Program-made: the position numbers and the translations under genes
Shown: piece after piece, positions 1-9,063 of the stretch
Numbering within the stretch: position 1 is the stretch's first letter
Layout: each line of letters begins with the position of its first letter
Notes under the pieces: generated by a model
What the model was told of the DNA's origin: nothing
Seen by the model: the letters and a program-made list of their open reading frames with translations, nothing else
Database searches by the model: none
From: Hydrogenophilales bacterium
GTDB taxonomy: Bacteria; Pseudomonadota; Gammaproteobacteria; Burkholderiales; Thiobacillaceae
NCBI GenBank assembly: GCA_023258975.1
Contig: JAHFRD010000017.1
Span: forward strand, 1-64,000
Direction of reading: 5' to 3'
DNA length: 64,000 nucleotides

Positions 1-1
1 A

Positions 2-253
2 TCCATTCAAGGCCGTCATGCAGGAGGGCGCGCCACGCAGCGTGGCGTTTCCGTAGAACGACTCGCCCTCGACGAATATGAGCTCGCCGCCCGCTGGGGC
101 TTGAGCGTGCGCACCATCCGTCGGTGGCGGCAGGAACACCTCGGCCCCGTGTTCTGCAAGCTCGGCGCCCGTGTCACCTACCTCATTTCCGAGATCGAAG
201 CCTTCGAGCAGCGTAACGCGCGCCACTCGACTTCGGCTCGGGCCTACGCGTGA
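2..253 (+). CDS. HTH/excisionase-like DNA-binding protein (5' truncated by window edge)
   Basis: Manual translation of frame 2 gives ...LALDEYELAARWGLSVRTIRRWRQEHLGPVFCKLGARVTYLISEIEAFEQ..., a MerR/AlpA-like HTH; stop TGA 251-253; not in ORF track because it is open at the 5' edge. Confidence 0.65.
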   Translation, partial: SIQGRHAGGRATQRGVSVERLALDEYELAARWGLSVRTIRRWRQEHLGPVFCKLGARVTYLISEIEAFEQRNARHSTSARAYA

Positions 254-263
254 GGTGGCGGCC

Positions 264-749
264 ATGAGCGATTTCATCACCATCCCCGCTGACCTGACCG
301 AGATGTCCGTCAGTCAAATGGCATCCCTGACGCAACAACCGCTGTTCGAACTGGGCGAGTTCCTCGACACACTGGAAACCTCTCTCAAGCAGGTTCGGCA
401 GTGCTACCACGCGGCCCTGGAACAGCGCTATGCCGAGCAGGCGCAGCAAGCACGTCTGGCTGCCGGCAAGGACTTCGGTGTCGTCCACCTGGATGACGCC
501 GGCGTCCGGGTCACGGTCGACAGCCCCAAGCGCGTGTCCTGGAATCAGGCACAACTTGCAGAAACCGCGCGCCGCATCACCGCCTCCGGCGAGCGTGTCG
601 AGGACTACCTCGACATCGAGTTTTCCATCCCCGAGTCCCGCTTCAACAACTGGCCGCCCATCCTGCGCGAGCAGTTCGAGGCCGCGCGCACCATCAAGCC
701 GGGCAAGACCAGTTTCCGCCTGGCCCTGATTTCCGATCAAAGAGCCTGA
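264..749 (+). CDS. hypothetical phage protein (likely start at the internal Met, MSDFITIP)
   Basis: ORF 171..749; internal ATG directly follows the upstream stop. Confidence 0.6.
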   Translation: MSDFITIPADLTEMSVSQMASLTQQPLFELGEFLDTLETSLKQVRQCYHAALEQRYAEQAQQARLAAGKDFGVVHLDDAGVRVTVDSPKRVSWNQAQLAETARRITASGERVEDYLDIEFSIPESRFNNWPPILREQFEAARTIKPGKTSFRLALISDQRA

Positions 750-751
750 AC

Positions 752-1513
752 ATGGCCAACATCATCCCCTTCGAGTTCGAAACTCAAGCAGTTCGTGTCA
801 GCCTTGATGACACCGGACAACCCTGGTTCAACGCCAACGATGTGTGTGAAGCATTGGAGATGGGCAATCCATCTCAAGCCATCAAATCGCACGTCGATAC
901 AGATGACCTCCAAAAACTGGAGGTCATCGACAACCTCGGCCGCGCCCAGCGCACCAACCACGTCAACGAATCCGGTCTGTATGCCCTGATCCTGGGCAGC
1001 ACCAAGGAAGCGGCGAAACGCTTCAAACGGTGGGTCACGAGTGACGTACTGCCATCCCTCCGCAAGACGGGCGCCTACGCCGTGCCGGGGTCGGTCGCCG
1101 CGCTGTCGTCCCCTACCCAGGATCGAGTTACCTCACTGCTGCTGATCGGCGAGGCGATTGCCAAGGTGCCAGGTGTAAAACCGGGTATCGCCATGGCGGC
1201 CACGCTGATCTGCATCCAGGAAAACACCGGCCTGGGCATGGAAACACTGCGCCGGGCATTGCCTCCAGCCAACGAACCGCTGGGCAGTCTCAATCCCACC
1301 CAACTCGGCGAGCAGATCGGCCTTCGCGCCCAGGCAGTCAACATGCGCCTGCGCGACATGGGCCTGCAGTTCAAGAACGACCGGGGCGAGTGGGAACTGA
1401 CCGAGCCTGGGCAGGCGCATGGTGAAGCGGTGCCGTACTCCCGACATGGTCATGCCGGCTACCAGATCCTCTGGAAATTCGAGGTGGTGGAACTGCTGAA
1501 GGAGGCTGTGTGA
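752..1513 (+). CDS. Bro-N domain phage antirepressor-like protein
   Basis: N-terminus PWFNANDVCEALEMGNPSQAIKSHVDTDDL...NESGLYALILGSTKEAAKRFKRWVTSDVLPSLRKTGAY is typical Bro-N. Confidence 0.85.
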   Translation: MANIIPFEFETQAVRVSLDDTGQPWFNANDVCEALEMGNPSQAIKSHVDTDDLQKLEVIDNLGRAQRTNHVNESGLYALILGSTKEAAKRFKRWVTSDVLPSLRKTGAYAVPGSVAALSSPTQDRVTSLLLIGEAIAKVPGVKPGIAMAATLICIQENTGLGMETLRRALPPANEPLGSLNPTQLGEQIGLRAQAVNMRLRDMGLQFKNDRGEWELTEPGQAHGEAVPYSRHGHAGYQILWKFEVVELLKEAV

Positions 1514-2325
1514 TGGCTCTCCCCATCATCAGCGCCGAACAGCGCCTGGCTGAGAAGCGCGGCGTCAAGATCACAGTCCTGGGGCGAGCCGGTATCGGCA
1601 AGACCACTCAACTCAAGACCCTGCCGGAAGCCTCCACTCTGTTCGTTGACTGCGAGAGCGGCGACCTCTCGGTGCAGGACTGGCACGGCGACACCCTGCG
1701 GCCCAAGACCTGGCCGGAGTTCCGCGACCTGGTCGTATTCCTGGCCGGTCCCAACCCCGCCCTGGTGAGCGAACAGCCATTCTCCCAGGCCCATTTCGAC
1801 CACGTCTGCGCGCAATACGGCGATCCCAAACAACTGGACCGCTACGACACCTACTTCGTCGACTCCATCACGGTGCTCTCCCGCCTGGCGCTGACTTGGG
1901 CGCGCGTGCAGCCGGCCGCCTTCTCGGAGCGCACCGGCAAGCCGGACAGCCGAGGGGCTTATGGATTGCTGGGGCAGGAAATGATCACCGCGCTCACCCA
2001 CTTACAGCACGCACGGGGCAAGAACGTGGTGTTCGTGGCCATCCTCGACGAGCGCATCGACGACTTCAACCGCAAGGTCTTCGTGCCCCAGATCGAGGGC
2101 AGCAAGACCGCCCTGGAACTGCCGGGCATCGTCGACCAGGTGGTCACGCTCTCCGAGCTCAAGACCGAGGACGGCAGTTCGTACCGCGCCTTCGTCTGCC
2201 AGACCGTCAACCCCTGGGGCTTCCCAGCCAAGGACCGCTCGGGTCGCCTCGACGTGGTCGAGGAGCCCGACCTGCTGAAACTCATCCGCAAGTGCGCCGG
2301 CGCCACCGCCGCCATCCATCAGTAA
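1513..2325 (+). CDS. phage ATP-binding protein (RecA-like/AAA_24)
   Basis: Walker A GRAGIGKTTQLKTL near N-terminus; start overlaps previous stop. Confidence 0.8.
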   Translation: MALPIISAEQRLAEKRGVKITVLGRAGIGKTTQLKTLPEASTLFVDCESGDLSVQDWHGDTLRPKTWPEFRDLVVFLAGPNPALVSEQPFSQAHFDHVCAQYGDPKQLDRYDTYFVDSITVLSRLALTWARVQPAAFSERTGKPDSRGAYGLLGQEMITALTHLQHARGKNVVFVAILDERIDDFNRKVFVPQIEGSKTALELPGIVDQVVTLSELKTEDGSSYRAFVCQTVNPWGFPAKDRSGRLDVVEEPDLLKLIRKCAGATAAIHQ

Positions 2326-2336
2326 AGGACACCATC

Positions 2337-2966
2337 ATGAGCAACTGGAACGATTTCAACGACGCCGAACAGCAGCCTTCCTTCGATTTGATCCCGAAGG
2401 GCACGGTGGTCAAGCTGCGCATGACCATCAAACCAGGTGGCCACGATAACCCCGAGATGGGCTGGACCGGCGGCTATGCCACCGAGAGCTTCGACACCGG
2501 CAGCGTCTATCTCGCCTGCGAGTTCGTAGTGCTGGAAGGCGAATACGCCAAGCGCAAGCTCTGGTCCAATATCGGTCTGCACTCGGCCAAGGGACCGGCC
2601 TGGGGCAACATGGGGCGCAGCTTCATCCGCGCTGTCCTCAACTCCGCTCGCGGCGTCTCTCCCCAGGACAACTCGCCGCAGGCCGCCGCCGCACGCCGAA
2701 TTCGTGACTTCAGCGACCTGGATGGCATCGAGTTCGTCGCGCGGGTGGACGTTGAGAAGGATACCAAGGGCGAGAACAAGAACGTCATCAAGCAGGCCAT
2801 CGAGCCGGATCACCCCGACTACGCCGCCGCGATGGGACGATCCAGTTACCCAGCATCGCACGCACAGTCGTATATGCCGCAACCAGCAGCCCCTGTGTCA
2901 CAGCCGGCTGCCCAGCCGCAGCAGCGCGCGCAGGCTCCCGTCACCAAGCCTGCCTGGGCGCAGTAA
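2337..2966 (+). CDS. conserved phage protein, possibly ssDNA-binding-like
   Basis: MSNWNDFNDAEQQPSFDLIPKGTVVKLRMTIKPGG...; Pro/Gln-rich C-tail; start ATG 2337. Confidence 0.6.
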   Translation: MSNWNDFNDAEQQPSFDLIPKGTVVKLRMTIKPGGHDNPEMGWTGGYATESFDTGSVYLACEFVVLEGEYAKRKLWSNIGLHSAKGPAWGNMGRSFIRAVLNSARGVSPQDNSPQAAAARRIRDFSDLDGIEFVARVDVEKDTKGENKNVIKQAIEPDHPDYAAAMGRSSYPASHAQSYMPQPAAPVSQPAAQPQQRAQAPVTKPAWAQ

Positions 2967-2978
2967 TGGGGAGGGCGA

Positions 2979-3416
2979 ATGCCATGCTGGATATGCAATC
3001 GCCCCGCGCGGGGCTTCGGCCATCTGGATACCCGGTTCAAACCCGGCGATCTCCGGTCCGCGCCGCTCGACTGGGTCTTCTGCTCGCGCCGGTGTCAGGA
3101 CGCCTTCCATGCGCTTTATGGGTTCTGGAAAGACAAGGCGCCTGCGCGGGAGGAGGCATTCATGGTTGACCCGACCGCAATGGAAACCACAGCCATGAAA
3201 GCCTGCCTGCGTCCCTTCGGGGAGGCCGCCGGTGAGATCGGCTTCGACAAACCCCTGGGCCACTACAGCGAGGCCGAGGCCTTGGCGGTGGTCAACGCCA
3301 TTGTCACCACCTACCTGGAAGTGATGACCAAGGCCCAGGCGCGCATCAACGCAAGTGCGCAGGAATCCGGTCCGTTCGCGGACTTGGCGGAAGACCTGCC
3401 GTGGGAGACGAAGTGA
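2979..3416 (+). CDS. phage protein with N-terminal Cys cluster (zinc-finger-like)
   Basis: MPCWICNRPARGFGH...VFCSRRCQDAFH. Confidence 0.55.
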   Translation: MPCWICNRPARGFGHLDTRFKPGDLRSAPLDWVFCSRRCQDAFHALYGFWKDKAPAREEAFMVDPTAMETTAMKACLRPFGEAAGEIGFDKPLGHYSEAEALAVVNAIVTTYLEVMTKAQARINASAQESGPFADLAEDLPWETK

Positions 3417-4150
3417 TGCTGGATTTCAATTCCACTTCCTCCCTATCCGGGCAGATCACCACCCTGGTCAACGCCGGCATGCAGGCGAAGGCCCAGCAGC
3501 AGGAACGCCGCGCCTATCTCGGTGCGTCGCGCTTGGGCGTTGCCTGTGAGCGTGCTCTGCAATACGAGTACGCCGCCGCACCGGCGGACCCGGGCAAGGA
3601 GTTCTCTGGCCGCATCCTGCGCATCTTCGAGCGCGGCCACACCACCGAGTCACTGATGGTGGAGTGGCTGCGGCTCGCGGGATTCGAACTGCGCACCCAT
3701 GGCAAGGATGGTCAGCAGTTCGGCTTCAGCCAGCTCGATGGTCGGCTGCAAGGGCACGTTGACGGCGTCTTCGTCGGCGGCCCCGAGGGCTACGCCTATC
3801 CCTGTCTCTGGGAGATGAAGTGCCTCGGCGGCAAGTCGTGGCGCGAGGTGGAGAAGCGCAAGCTGGCTGTCGGCAAACCTGTCTACGCCGCCCAGGTCGC
3901 GCTCTATCAGGTCTATCTCGGACTGCATGAGCACCCGGCGCTGTTCACCGCGATCAACGCGGACACGATGGATATCTACGCCGAACTCGTGCCCTTCGAT
4001 GCTGCCCTGGCCCAGCGCATGTCGGACCGGGCGGTGAAGGTGATCACCGCCACCGATGCCGGCGACCAACTCCCCCGTATGACCACCGATCCGGCCCATG
4101 TGGAATGCCGCATGTGCGCCTGGTCCGACCGTTGTTGGAGACAACCATGA
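3416..4150 (+). CDS. PD-(D/E)XK (Cas4/RecB-like) nuclease
   Basis: LDGRLQGHVDGVFVGG...CLWEMKCLGGKSW...YAAQVALYQVYLGL; C-terminal Cys residues. Confidence 0.75.
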   Translation: MLDFNSTSSLSGQITTLVNAGMQAKAQQQERRAYLGASRLGVACERALQYEYAAAPADPGKEFSGRILRIFERGHTTESLMVEWLRLAGFELRTHGKDGQQFGFSQLDGRLQGHVDGVFVGGPEGYAYPCLWEMKCLGGKSWREVEKRKLAVGKPVYAAQVALYQVYLGLHEHPALFTAINADTMDIYAELVPFDAALAQRMSDRAVKVITATDAGDQLPRMTTDPAHVECRMCAWSDRCWRQP

Positions 4151-4386
4151 ACGAAAACCTGTCACCACAGGCAATGGAAAACGCCGAGGAACCCATGATC
4201 GACGCACGCCAGGCGAGTTACGCCTTGCGGCTTCCCTACTACTGGTTCGCCAATCCGAAGATGCGTTCGGCGAAGCGGATTCCTCACTATCAACTCTCGC
4301 GGCTGGTGCGTTTCCGGCTTTCCGAACTCGCAGTCTGGCATCGGCAGAACGCCAAGCGGCAAGGCGGGCAGGGAGGGGCTGCATGA
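4147..4386 (+). CDS. small DNA-binding-like protein
   Basis: MNENLSPQAMENAEEPMIDARQASYALRLPYYWFANP...; overlaps both neighbours. Confidence 0.5.
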   Translation: MNENLSPQAMENAEEPMIDARQASYALRLPYYWFANPKMRSAKRIPHYQLSRLVRFRLSELAVWHRQNAKRQGGQGGAA

Positions 4387-6674
4387 TTGATTTCAACGCC
4401 ATCCCGGAACCCGCTGAGCGCAATCTCGATGCCGAGCGCGAGGAGATTCGTGCCGCGCTTCTCGCGAATCTGGAGTCCGTGCTCTTCACTCTGTTCCCCG
4501 CCGGCAAGAAGCGGCGCGGCAAGTTCACCATCGGCGACATCCTGGGCAGTCCGGGCGACAGCCTGGAGATCATGCTGACCGGCGAGAAGGCCGGACTCTG
4601 GACGGACCGCGCCACCGGTGACGGCGGCGATGAATTCGACCTCATCGCACTCCACCACGGCTTCGACGCCCGCACGGATTTCTCCCGGGCGCTGATCATC
4701 ACGCGTGATCTGCTCGGGCGCACGCCGACCCGGTCGGTGCACAAAGCGCGCAAGCAGGCGCCGGTGGACGATCTTGGCCCTGCCACTGCCAAGTGGGACT
4801 ACCACGATGTGAACGGCAAGCTGATCGCGGTCGTCTATCGCTACGACCCGCCTGGAGGCAAGAAAGAGTTCCGCCCCTGGGACGCGAAACGCAAGAAGAT
4901 GGCCCCGCCCGAGCCGCGTCCGCTCTACAACCAGCCGGGCCTCGCAACAGCCGATAGCGTGGTACTGGTGGAAGGCGAGAAATGCGCGAAGGCGCTGATC
5001 GATGTCGGCATCTGCGCCACCACTGCCATGCACGGCGCGAATGCGCCGGTAGACAAAACCGACTGGTCACCACTCGCCGGCAAGGTGGTGCTGATCTGGC
5101 CAGACAAGGACAAGCCGGGTTGGACCTACGCCGAGGTGGCCTCGCAGGCCATCCTGGCGGCAGGGGCGACGTCCTGTCACATCCTGTTTCCTCCGGAAGA
5201 CAAACCGGAAGGATGGGATGCTGCGGACGCACTTGCCGAGGCCTTCGAGGTCTCAGCCTTCCTGGCCATCGGCCCATGCCTGCGCGTCCAGTCCATCGAG
5301 GAGGTCGAACCATCGGGGTCGGATCCCCACCCGGTGGATGAGCAGACAGTGTGGGGCACCGAGGACGCCCTGGCGCTCAATTTCACCCGCCGTTACCAGC
5401 GCGACTGGCGCTACATCGCCGTCTGGGGCAAGTGGCTGATGTGGGATGGCCAGCGCTGGCGGGCCGAGGAAACACTGGCCGCCACCCATCTCATCCGTCA
5501 GGTATGCCGACATGCCTCGGTCCAGGCGGACAATCCCAAGGTCGCGGCCAAACTCGCTGGAGCCAGCACTGTCGGCGGCGTGGAACGCCTGGCCAAATCC
5601 GACCGCAAACATGCCGCTACCAGCGATGAGTGGGATGCCGACCTCTGGCTGCTCAACACCCCCGGTGGCGTGGTGGACCTGCGCACCGGGCGCATGCGTC
5701 CCCATGAGCGCGACGACCGGATGACCAGGATCGCGTCGGCTACACCGCGAGGTGCTTGCCCGCACTGGCTCGCTTTCATCGATCAGGTCACCCAGGGCGA
5801 CAAGGCATTTGCCGACTACCTGCAGCGCTTCGCAGGGTATTGCCTGACTGGCAGCACGCAGGAGCATGCACTGTTCTTTCTCTATGGCACCGGGGCCAAC
5901 GGCAAGTCGGTGTTTGTGAACACGCTGTTCACCCTGCTTGGCGACTACGCGGCCAACGCACCCATGGACACCTTCATGGAATCGCGCGGCGATCGCCATC
6001 CAACCGACCTGGCCGGACTGCGGGGCGCCCGCTTTGTCGGTGCGACCGAAACCGAACAAGGCCGACGCTGGAACGAGTCGAAGATCAAGGAGATCACCGG
6101 CGGCGACCGGGTCTCGGCGCGTTTCATGCGCCAGGACTTTTTCACCTATCTGCCGCAGTTCAAGCTGGTCATCGCCGGCAATCACAAACCTGCGCTGCGC
6201 AACATCGATGAGGCGATGCGTCGGCGTCTGCATCTCATCCCGTTCACCCTGACCGTGCCACCTGAGAAGCGCGACAAATCGCTGTCCGCCAGACTGCTGC
6301 AGGAGCGTGACGGGATCCTTGCCTGGGCATTGCAGGGGTGTCTGGCCTGGCAACGGGATGGATTGAAGCCGCCCAAGTGCGTGGTGGACGCCACTGACGA
6401 GTATTTCGATGAGGAAGACACCATCGGCGAATTTCTCGAAGAGGAGTGCCAACTGCATTCCCAGGTCAGGGTATCCGTCGTGGATATCTTCGAGCGCTGG
6501 AAAAGCCGGGCGGACAAGCGGGGCGAGTACATCGGCACCAGCCGCTGGTTGGTGCAGCAGTTGGTGCGCCGGGGCTTCGAGCGAGGGCGAACGTCGACAG
6601 GCGCGAAGGCGCTCCTCGGCCTGTCGCTCAAGCCAACTGACTACGGTGAGCGTTTGCCCTACCGCGACGACTGA
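4383..6674 (+). CDS. phage primase/helicase (D5/P4 family)
   Basis: Toprim-like VLVEGEKCAKALI...; helicase Walker A FFLYGTGANGKSVFVNTL; D5_N features. Confidence 0.88.
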   Translation: MIDFNAIPEPAERNLDAEREEIRAALLANLESVLFTLFPAGKKRRGKFTIGDILGSPGDSLEIMLTGEKAGLWTDRATGDGGDEFDLIALHHGFDARTDFSRALIITRDLLGRTPTRSVHKARKQAPVDDLGPATAKWDYHDVNGKLIAVVYRYDPPGGKKEFRPWDAKRKKMAPPEPRPLYNQPGLATADSVVLVEGEKCAKALIDVGICATTAMHGANAPVDKTDWSPLAGKVVLIWPDKDKPGWTYAEVASQAILAAGATSCHILFPPEDKPEGWDAADALAEAFEVSAFLAIGPCLRVQSIEEVEPSGSDPHPVDEQTVWGTEDALALNFTRRYQRDWRYIAVWGKWLMWDGQRWRAEETLAATHLIRQVCRHASVQADNPKVAAKLAGASTVGGVERLAKSDRKHAATSDEWDADLWLLNTPGGVVDLRTGRMRPHERDDRMTRIASATPRGACPHWLAFIDQVTQGDKAFADYLQRFAGYCLTGSTQEHALFFLYGTGANGKSVFVNTLFTLLGDYAANAPMDTFMESRGDRHPTDLAGLRGARFVGATETEQGRRWNESKIKEITGGDRVSARFMRQDFFTYLPQFKLVIAGNHKPALRNIDEAMRRRLHLIPFTLTVPPEKRDKSLSARLLQERDGILAWALQGCLAWQRDGLKPPKCVVDATDEYFDEEDTIGEFLEEECQLHSQVRVSVVDIFERWKSRADKRGEYIGTSRWLVQQLVRRGFERGRTSTGAKALLGLSLKPTDYGERLPYRDD

Positions 6675-6722
6675 CCGCTCCGGTCGCTTTTCAAGCCAAC
6701 GCAACTCACTGAATCCAAATGA

Positions 6723-6811
6723 TTTGACCGAACTGTACTGACGCCAGGATTAACGCCTTACACGTACGCGCGCGTGGGAGTTAATCCGTGGAACAGTCAG
6801 GTTCGGTCAAA
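6723..6811. repeat. 89-bp interrupted palindrome (three nested inverted-repeat pairs)
   Basis: TTTGACCGAAC 6723-6733 / GTTCGGTCAAA 6801-6811; ACTG 6737-6740 / CAGT 6794-6797; GGATTAAC 6747-6754 / GTTAATCC 6780-6787; all share centre 6767. Confidence 0.9.
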
Positions 6812-6825
6812 AAGGAGTTTTGACC

Positions 6826-7293
6826 ATGACGACATGCATCCTCGCCCTGGACCTGGGCACACAGACCGGCTGGGCCATCCGTCTGAAAGACGGCCAGATC
6901 ATCAGCGACAGCGCCACCTTCAAGCCGCAACGCTTCGAAGGTGGCGGCATGCGCTACCTGCGTTTTCGCAAGTGGCTCACGGAGATCAAGCAATCCGGCG
7001 AAATCGATGCCATCTACTTCGAGGAGGTGCGTCGCCACATCGGCGTCGATGCCGCCCACGCCTACGGCGGCTTTATGGCCACCTTGACGTCCTGGTGCGA
7101 GCACCACCAGATTCCGTACCAGGGCGTGCCGGTGGGCACGATCAAGAAACACGCCACCGGCAAGGGCAACGCCAGCAAGGCCGAGATGGTCGCGGCAGCC
7201 ACCGCACGTGGACACACGCCGACTGACGACAACGAAGCCGATGCGCTTGCGTTGCTGCACTGGGCCATCGAAACGCAGGAGGTGGGCGCATGA
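6826..7293 (+). CDS. RuvC-like resolvase/nuclease
   Basis: MTTCILALDLGTQTGWAI... catalytic ALDLGTxTGWA, later IYFEEV and DDNEADALALL. Confidence 0.8.
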   Translation: MTTCILALDLGTQTGWAIRLKDGQIISDSATFKPQRFEGGGMRYLRFRKWLTEIKQSGEIDAIYFEEVRRHIGVDAAHAYGGFMATLTSWCEHHQIPYQGVPVGTIKKHATGKGNASKAEMVAAATARGHTPTDDNEADALALLHWAIETQEVGA

Positions 7294-7493
7294 AAATCCC
7301 GGCAAACACCTATCGCTGCCCGCTCGGCCGCCTGCAGCCCCAGATCACCGATCTGGATGCAATGAAGCAATCCGGCTGGCGTGACCAGAAAATCCTGGTG
7401 GTCGCCGAAGCCGATGACCGACTGGACTTCGTCGAACGCGAATTCATCCGTCGCATCGGCGAGCGGCTTTATGGAGGAAAGCGTCATGGCTGA
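7290..7493 (+). CDS. small conserved phage protein
   Basis: MKIPANTYRCPLGRLQPQITDLDAMKQSGWRDQKILVV; overlaps neighbours by a few bases. Confidence 0.55.
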   Translation: MKIPANTYRCPLGRLQPQITDLDAMKQSGWRDQKILVVAEADDRLDFVEREFIRRIGERLYGGKRHG

Positions 7494-7863
7494 ATGGACG
7501 ATGGATGACGTCGCGGCACGGTTCTCCGAGGCGGCCGAGACGGGGCGGCGACTGCCACCCGTCAGGGTGCAGGGCTACTTCAACGTCTGGCCGGCCTTCG
7601 CACGCAAGGAGTGGGAAACTTTCTCGGCAGAGGATTACGAATACCGGCCCTTGCCACCTTCGCCAGAGTCCATCGACCGGATGATGGAGGCCATGCGCTG
7701 GGTGCAATGGCTGGAGGAGGAGCAACGCCACCTCATCTGGATGCGGGCCAAGCAGCGCGAGTGGAAGGACATCTGCCGGCGCATCGGCTGCGACCGCACA
7801 ACGGCATGGCGGCGGTGGCAGCGAGCGTTGGGCGTGGTAGTAGATCAACTCAATGGAGGCTAA
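7486..7863 (+). CDS. phage protein with C-terminal HTH (DUF6362-like)
   Basis: MAEWTMDDVAARFSEAAETGRRLPPVRVQGYFNVWPAF...ICRRIGCDRTTAWRRWQRAL. Confidence 0.7.
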   Translation: MAEWTMDDVAARFSEAAETGRRLPPVRVQGYFNVWPAFARKEWETFSAEDYEYRPLPPSPESIDRMMEAMRWVQWLEEEQRHLIWMRAKQREWKDICRRIGCDRTTAWRRWQRALGVVVDQLNGG

Positions 7864-7970
7864 ATGTAACCAAGGGTCATAAAATTCTGGTCAAGAAATT
7901 CGACCATGGTTTATGATTTACTCACGACTCACCCTTTGACCGTCCGGTTTAGCCGGTATGCTCTTGGGGC

Positions 7971-7997
7971 GACAAGCCGCCTTCGGGCGGCTTTGTC
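7971..7997 (+). terminator. stem-loop terminator/attenuator upstream of NYN gene
   Basis: GACAAgCCGCC-TTCG-GGCGGcTTTGTC followed by ATTT, then CTGGAG-ATG. Confidence 0.5.
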
Positions 7998-8007
7998 ATT
8001 TCTGGAG

Positions 8008-8670
8008 ATGCTGTTGAGAACAATCGTCTACATCGACGGCTACAACCTGTACTACGGTTTGCTGAGGAAATCAGCCTATAAATGGCTCGACCTCTTTTCG
8101 CTGTTCAAGGACCATGTCCTTGATGCGTCAGCTGACCTGACAGAAGTTCGATACTACACAGCACCTGTCCTGGGTCGGATGTCTGATGATCCCGAATCGC
8201 CGCAACGACAACGCTTATATTTGCAGGCACTTCGAAAAATCCACCCTGGACGCATCACCATCATCGAAGGCAAGATTCTCGCCACGACACCCCACCAGCG
8301 ATTGGTAAAACCGATCCCCGAGGCTCCGCACCTCCAGATGGTCCAAGTGTACGACTTCAACGAGAAGAAAACCGATGTCAACCTTGCATCGGACCTCCTG
8401 GCCGGAGCATGGCTTGGCGCCTACGATCAAGCAGTTGTTTGCAGCAATGACTCGGATCTGGAAGGGGCACTTGCTACGGTTCGACGTCACCATCCACATC
8501 TTCGAATAGGCCTGGTCGCACCAATACCAGGCGATGACCATCGCCGTATCTCTCGTGACCTCGCGCAACTTGCAGATTGGGCAAAAATCCTGAGTCCCGT
8601 ACATCTTGCCAATGCTCAACTGCCCGCACGGATTCCTCACACCGCGATAAAGAAGCCGGACACCTGGTAA
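8008..8670 (+). CDS. NYN domain (PIN-like ribonuclease) protein
   Basis: IVYIDGYNLYYGLLR...KKTDVNLASDLLAGAWLGAYDQAVVCSNDSDLEGAL: NYN Asp motifs. Confidence 0.85.
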   Translation: MLLRTIVYIDGYNLYYGLLRKSAYKWLDLFSLFKDHVLDASADLTEVRYYTAPVLGRMSDDPESPQRQRLYLQALRKIHPGRITIIEGKILATTPHQRLVKPIPEAPHLQMVQVYDFNEKKTDVNLASDLLAGAWLGAYDQAVVCSNDSDLEGALATVRRHHPHLRIGLVAPIPGDDHRRISRDLAQLADWAKILSPVHLANAQLPARIPHTAIKKPDTW

Positions 8671-8838
8671 TTTTTCGATGCAGACACGCATGAACTCCTG
8701 AGCCAGAGAGGGTAATGCTTGCCGCGAATGGCCGCTGTTTCAGGCTCTTGGCCGTTTCCAGGCTGATTCGGCCTGCAACATCGTAGCCGGTTTTGACGTA
8801 GGATTTCGCTATCGTCGACCAGACGCACAAGCTCCCTG

Positions 8839-8888
8839 ACCTTCCGCAACGGAAGGTTTTTCTGACCACCTTCGGGTGGTCATTTTTT
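8839..8888 (+). terminator. two tandem rho-independent terminator-like hairpins
   Basis: ACCTTCC-GCAAC-GGAAGGT-TTTT and GACCACC-TTCG-GGTGGTC-ATTTTTT. Confidence 0.7.
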
Positions 8889-8979
8889 GGGTGTCAGATG
8901 GTCGACAGAAATTCGACGGGTCCTTCCTGGCGACCTTCCCATGCGGGAGGCGAGAGCGCGGCCTTTCGATAGTGTCCGA

Positions 8980-9023
8980 CTGCAAACCGAGGTTTGCAGG
9001 GTTTGCGTGGTTTGCAGGTTTGC
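8980..9023. repeat. GGTTTGC iteron-like array with inverted first copy
   Basis: CTGCAAACC-GA-GGTTTGCAG palindrome 8980-8999, then GGTTTGC at 9000-9006, 9009-9015, 9017-9023. Confidence 0.85.
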
Positions 9024-9063
9024 ACCCCGAACTGATTTCCTGAGCCCGCCCACGGTCTGATCG

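Noticed and set aside
5253-6704. 483-aa minus-strand ORF opposite the primase-helicase
   Set aside because: High-GC antisense shadow of a clearly coding plus-strand gene; low-complexity sequence.
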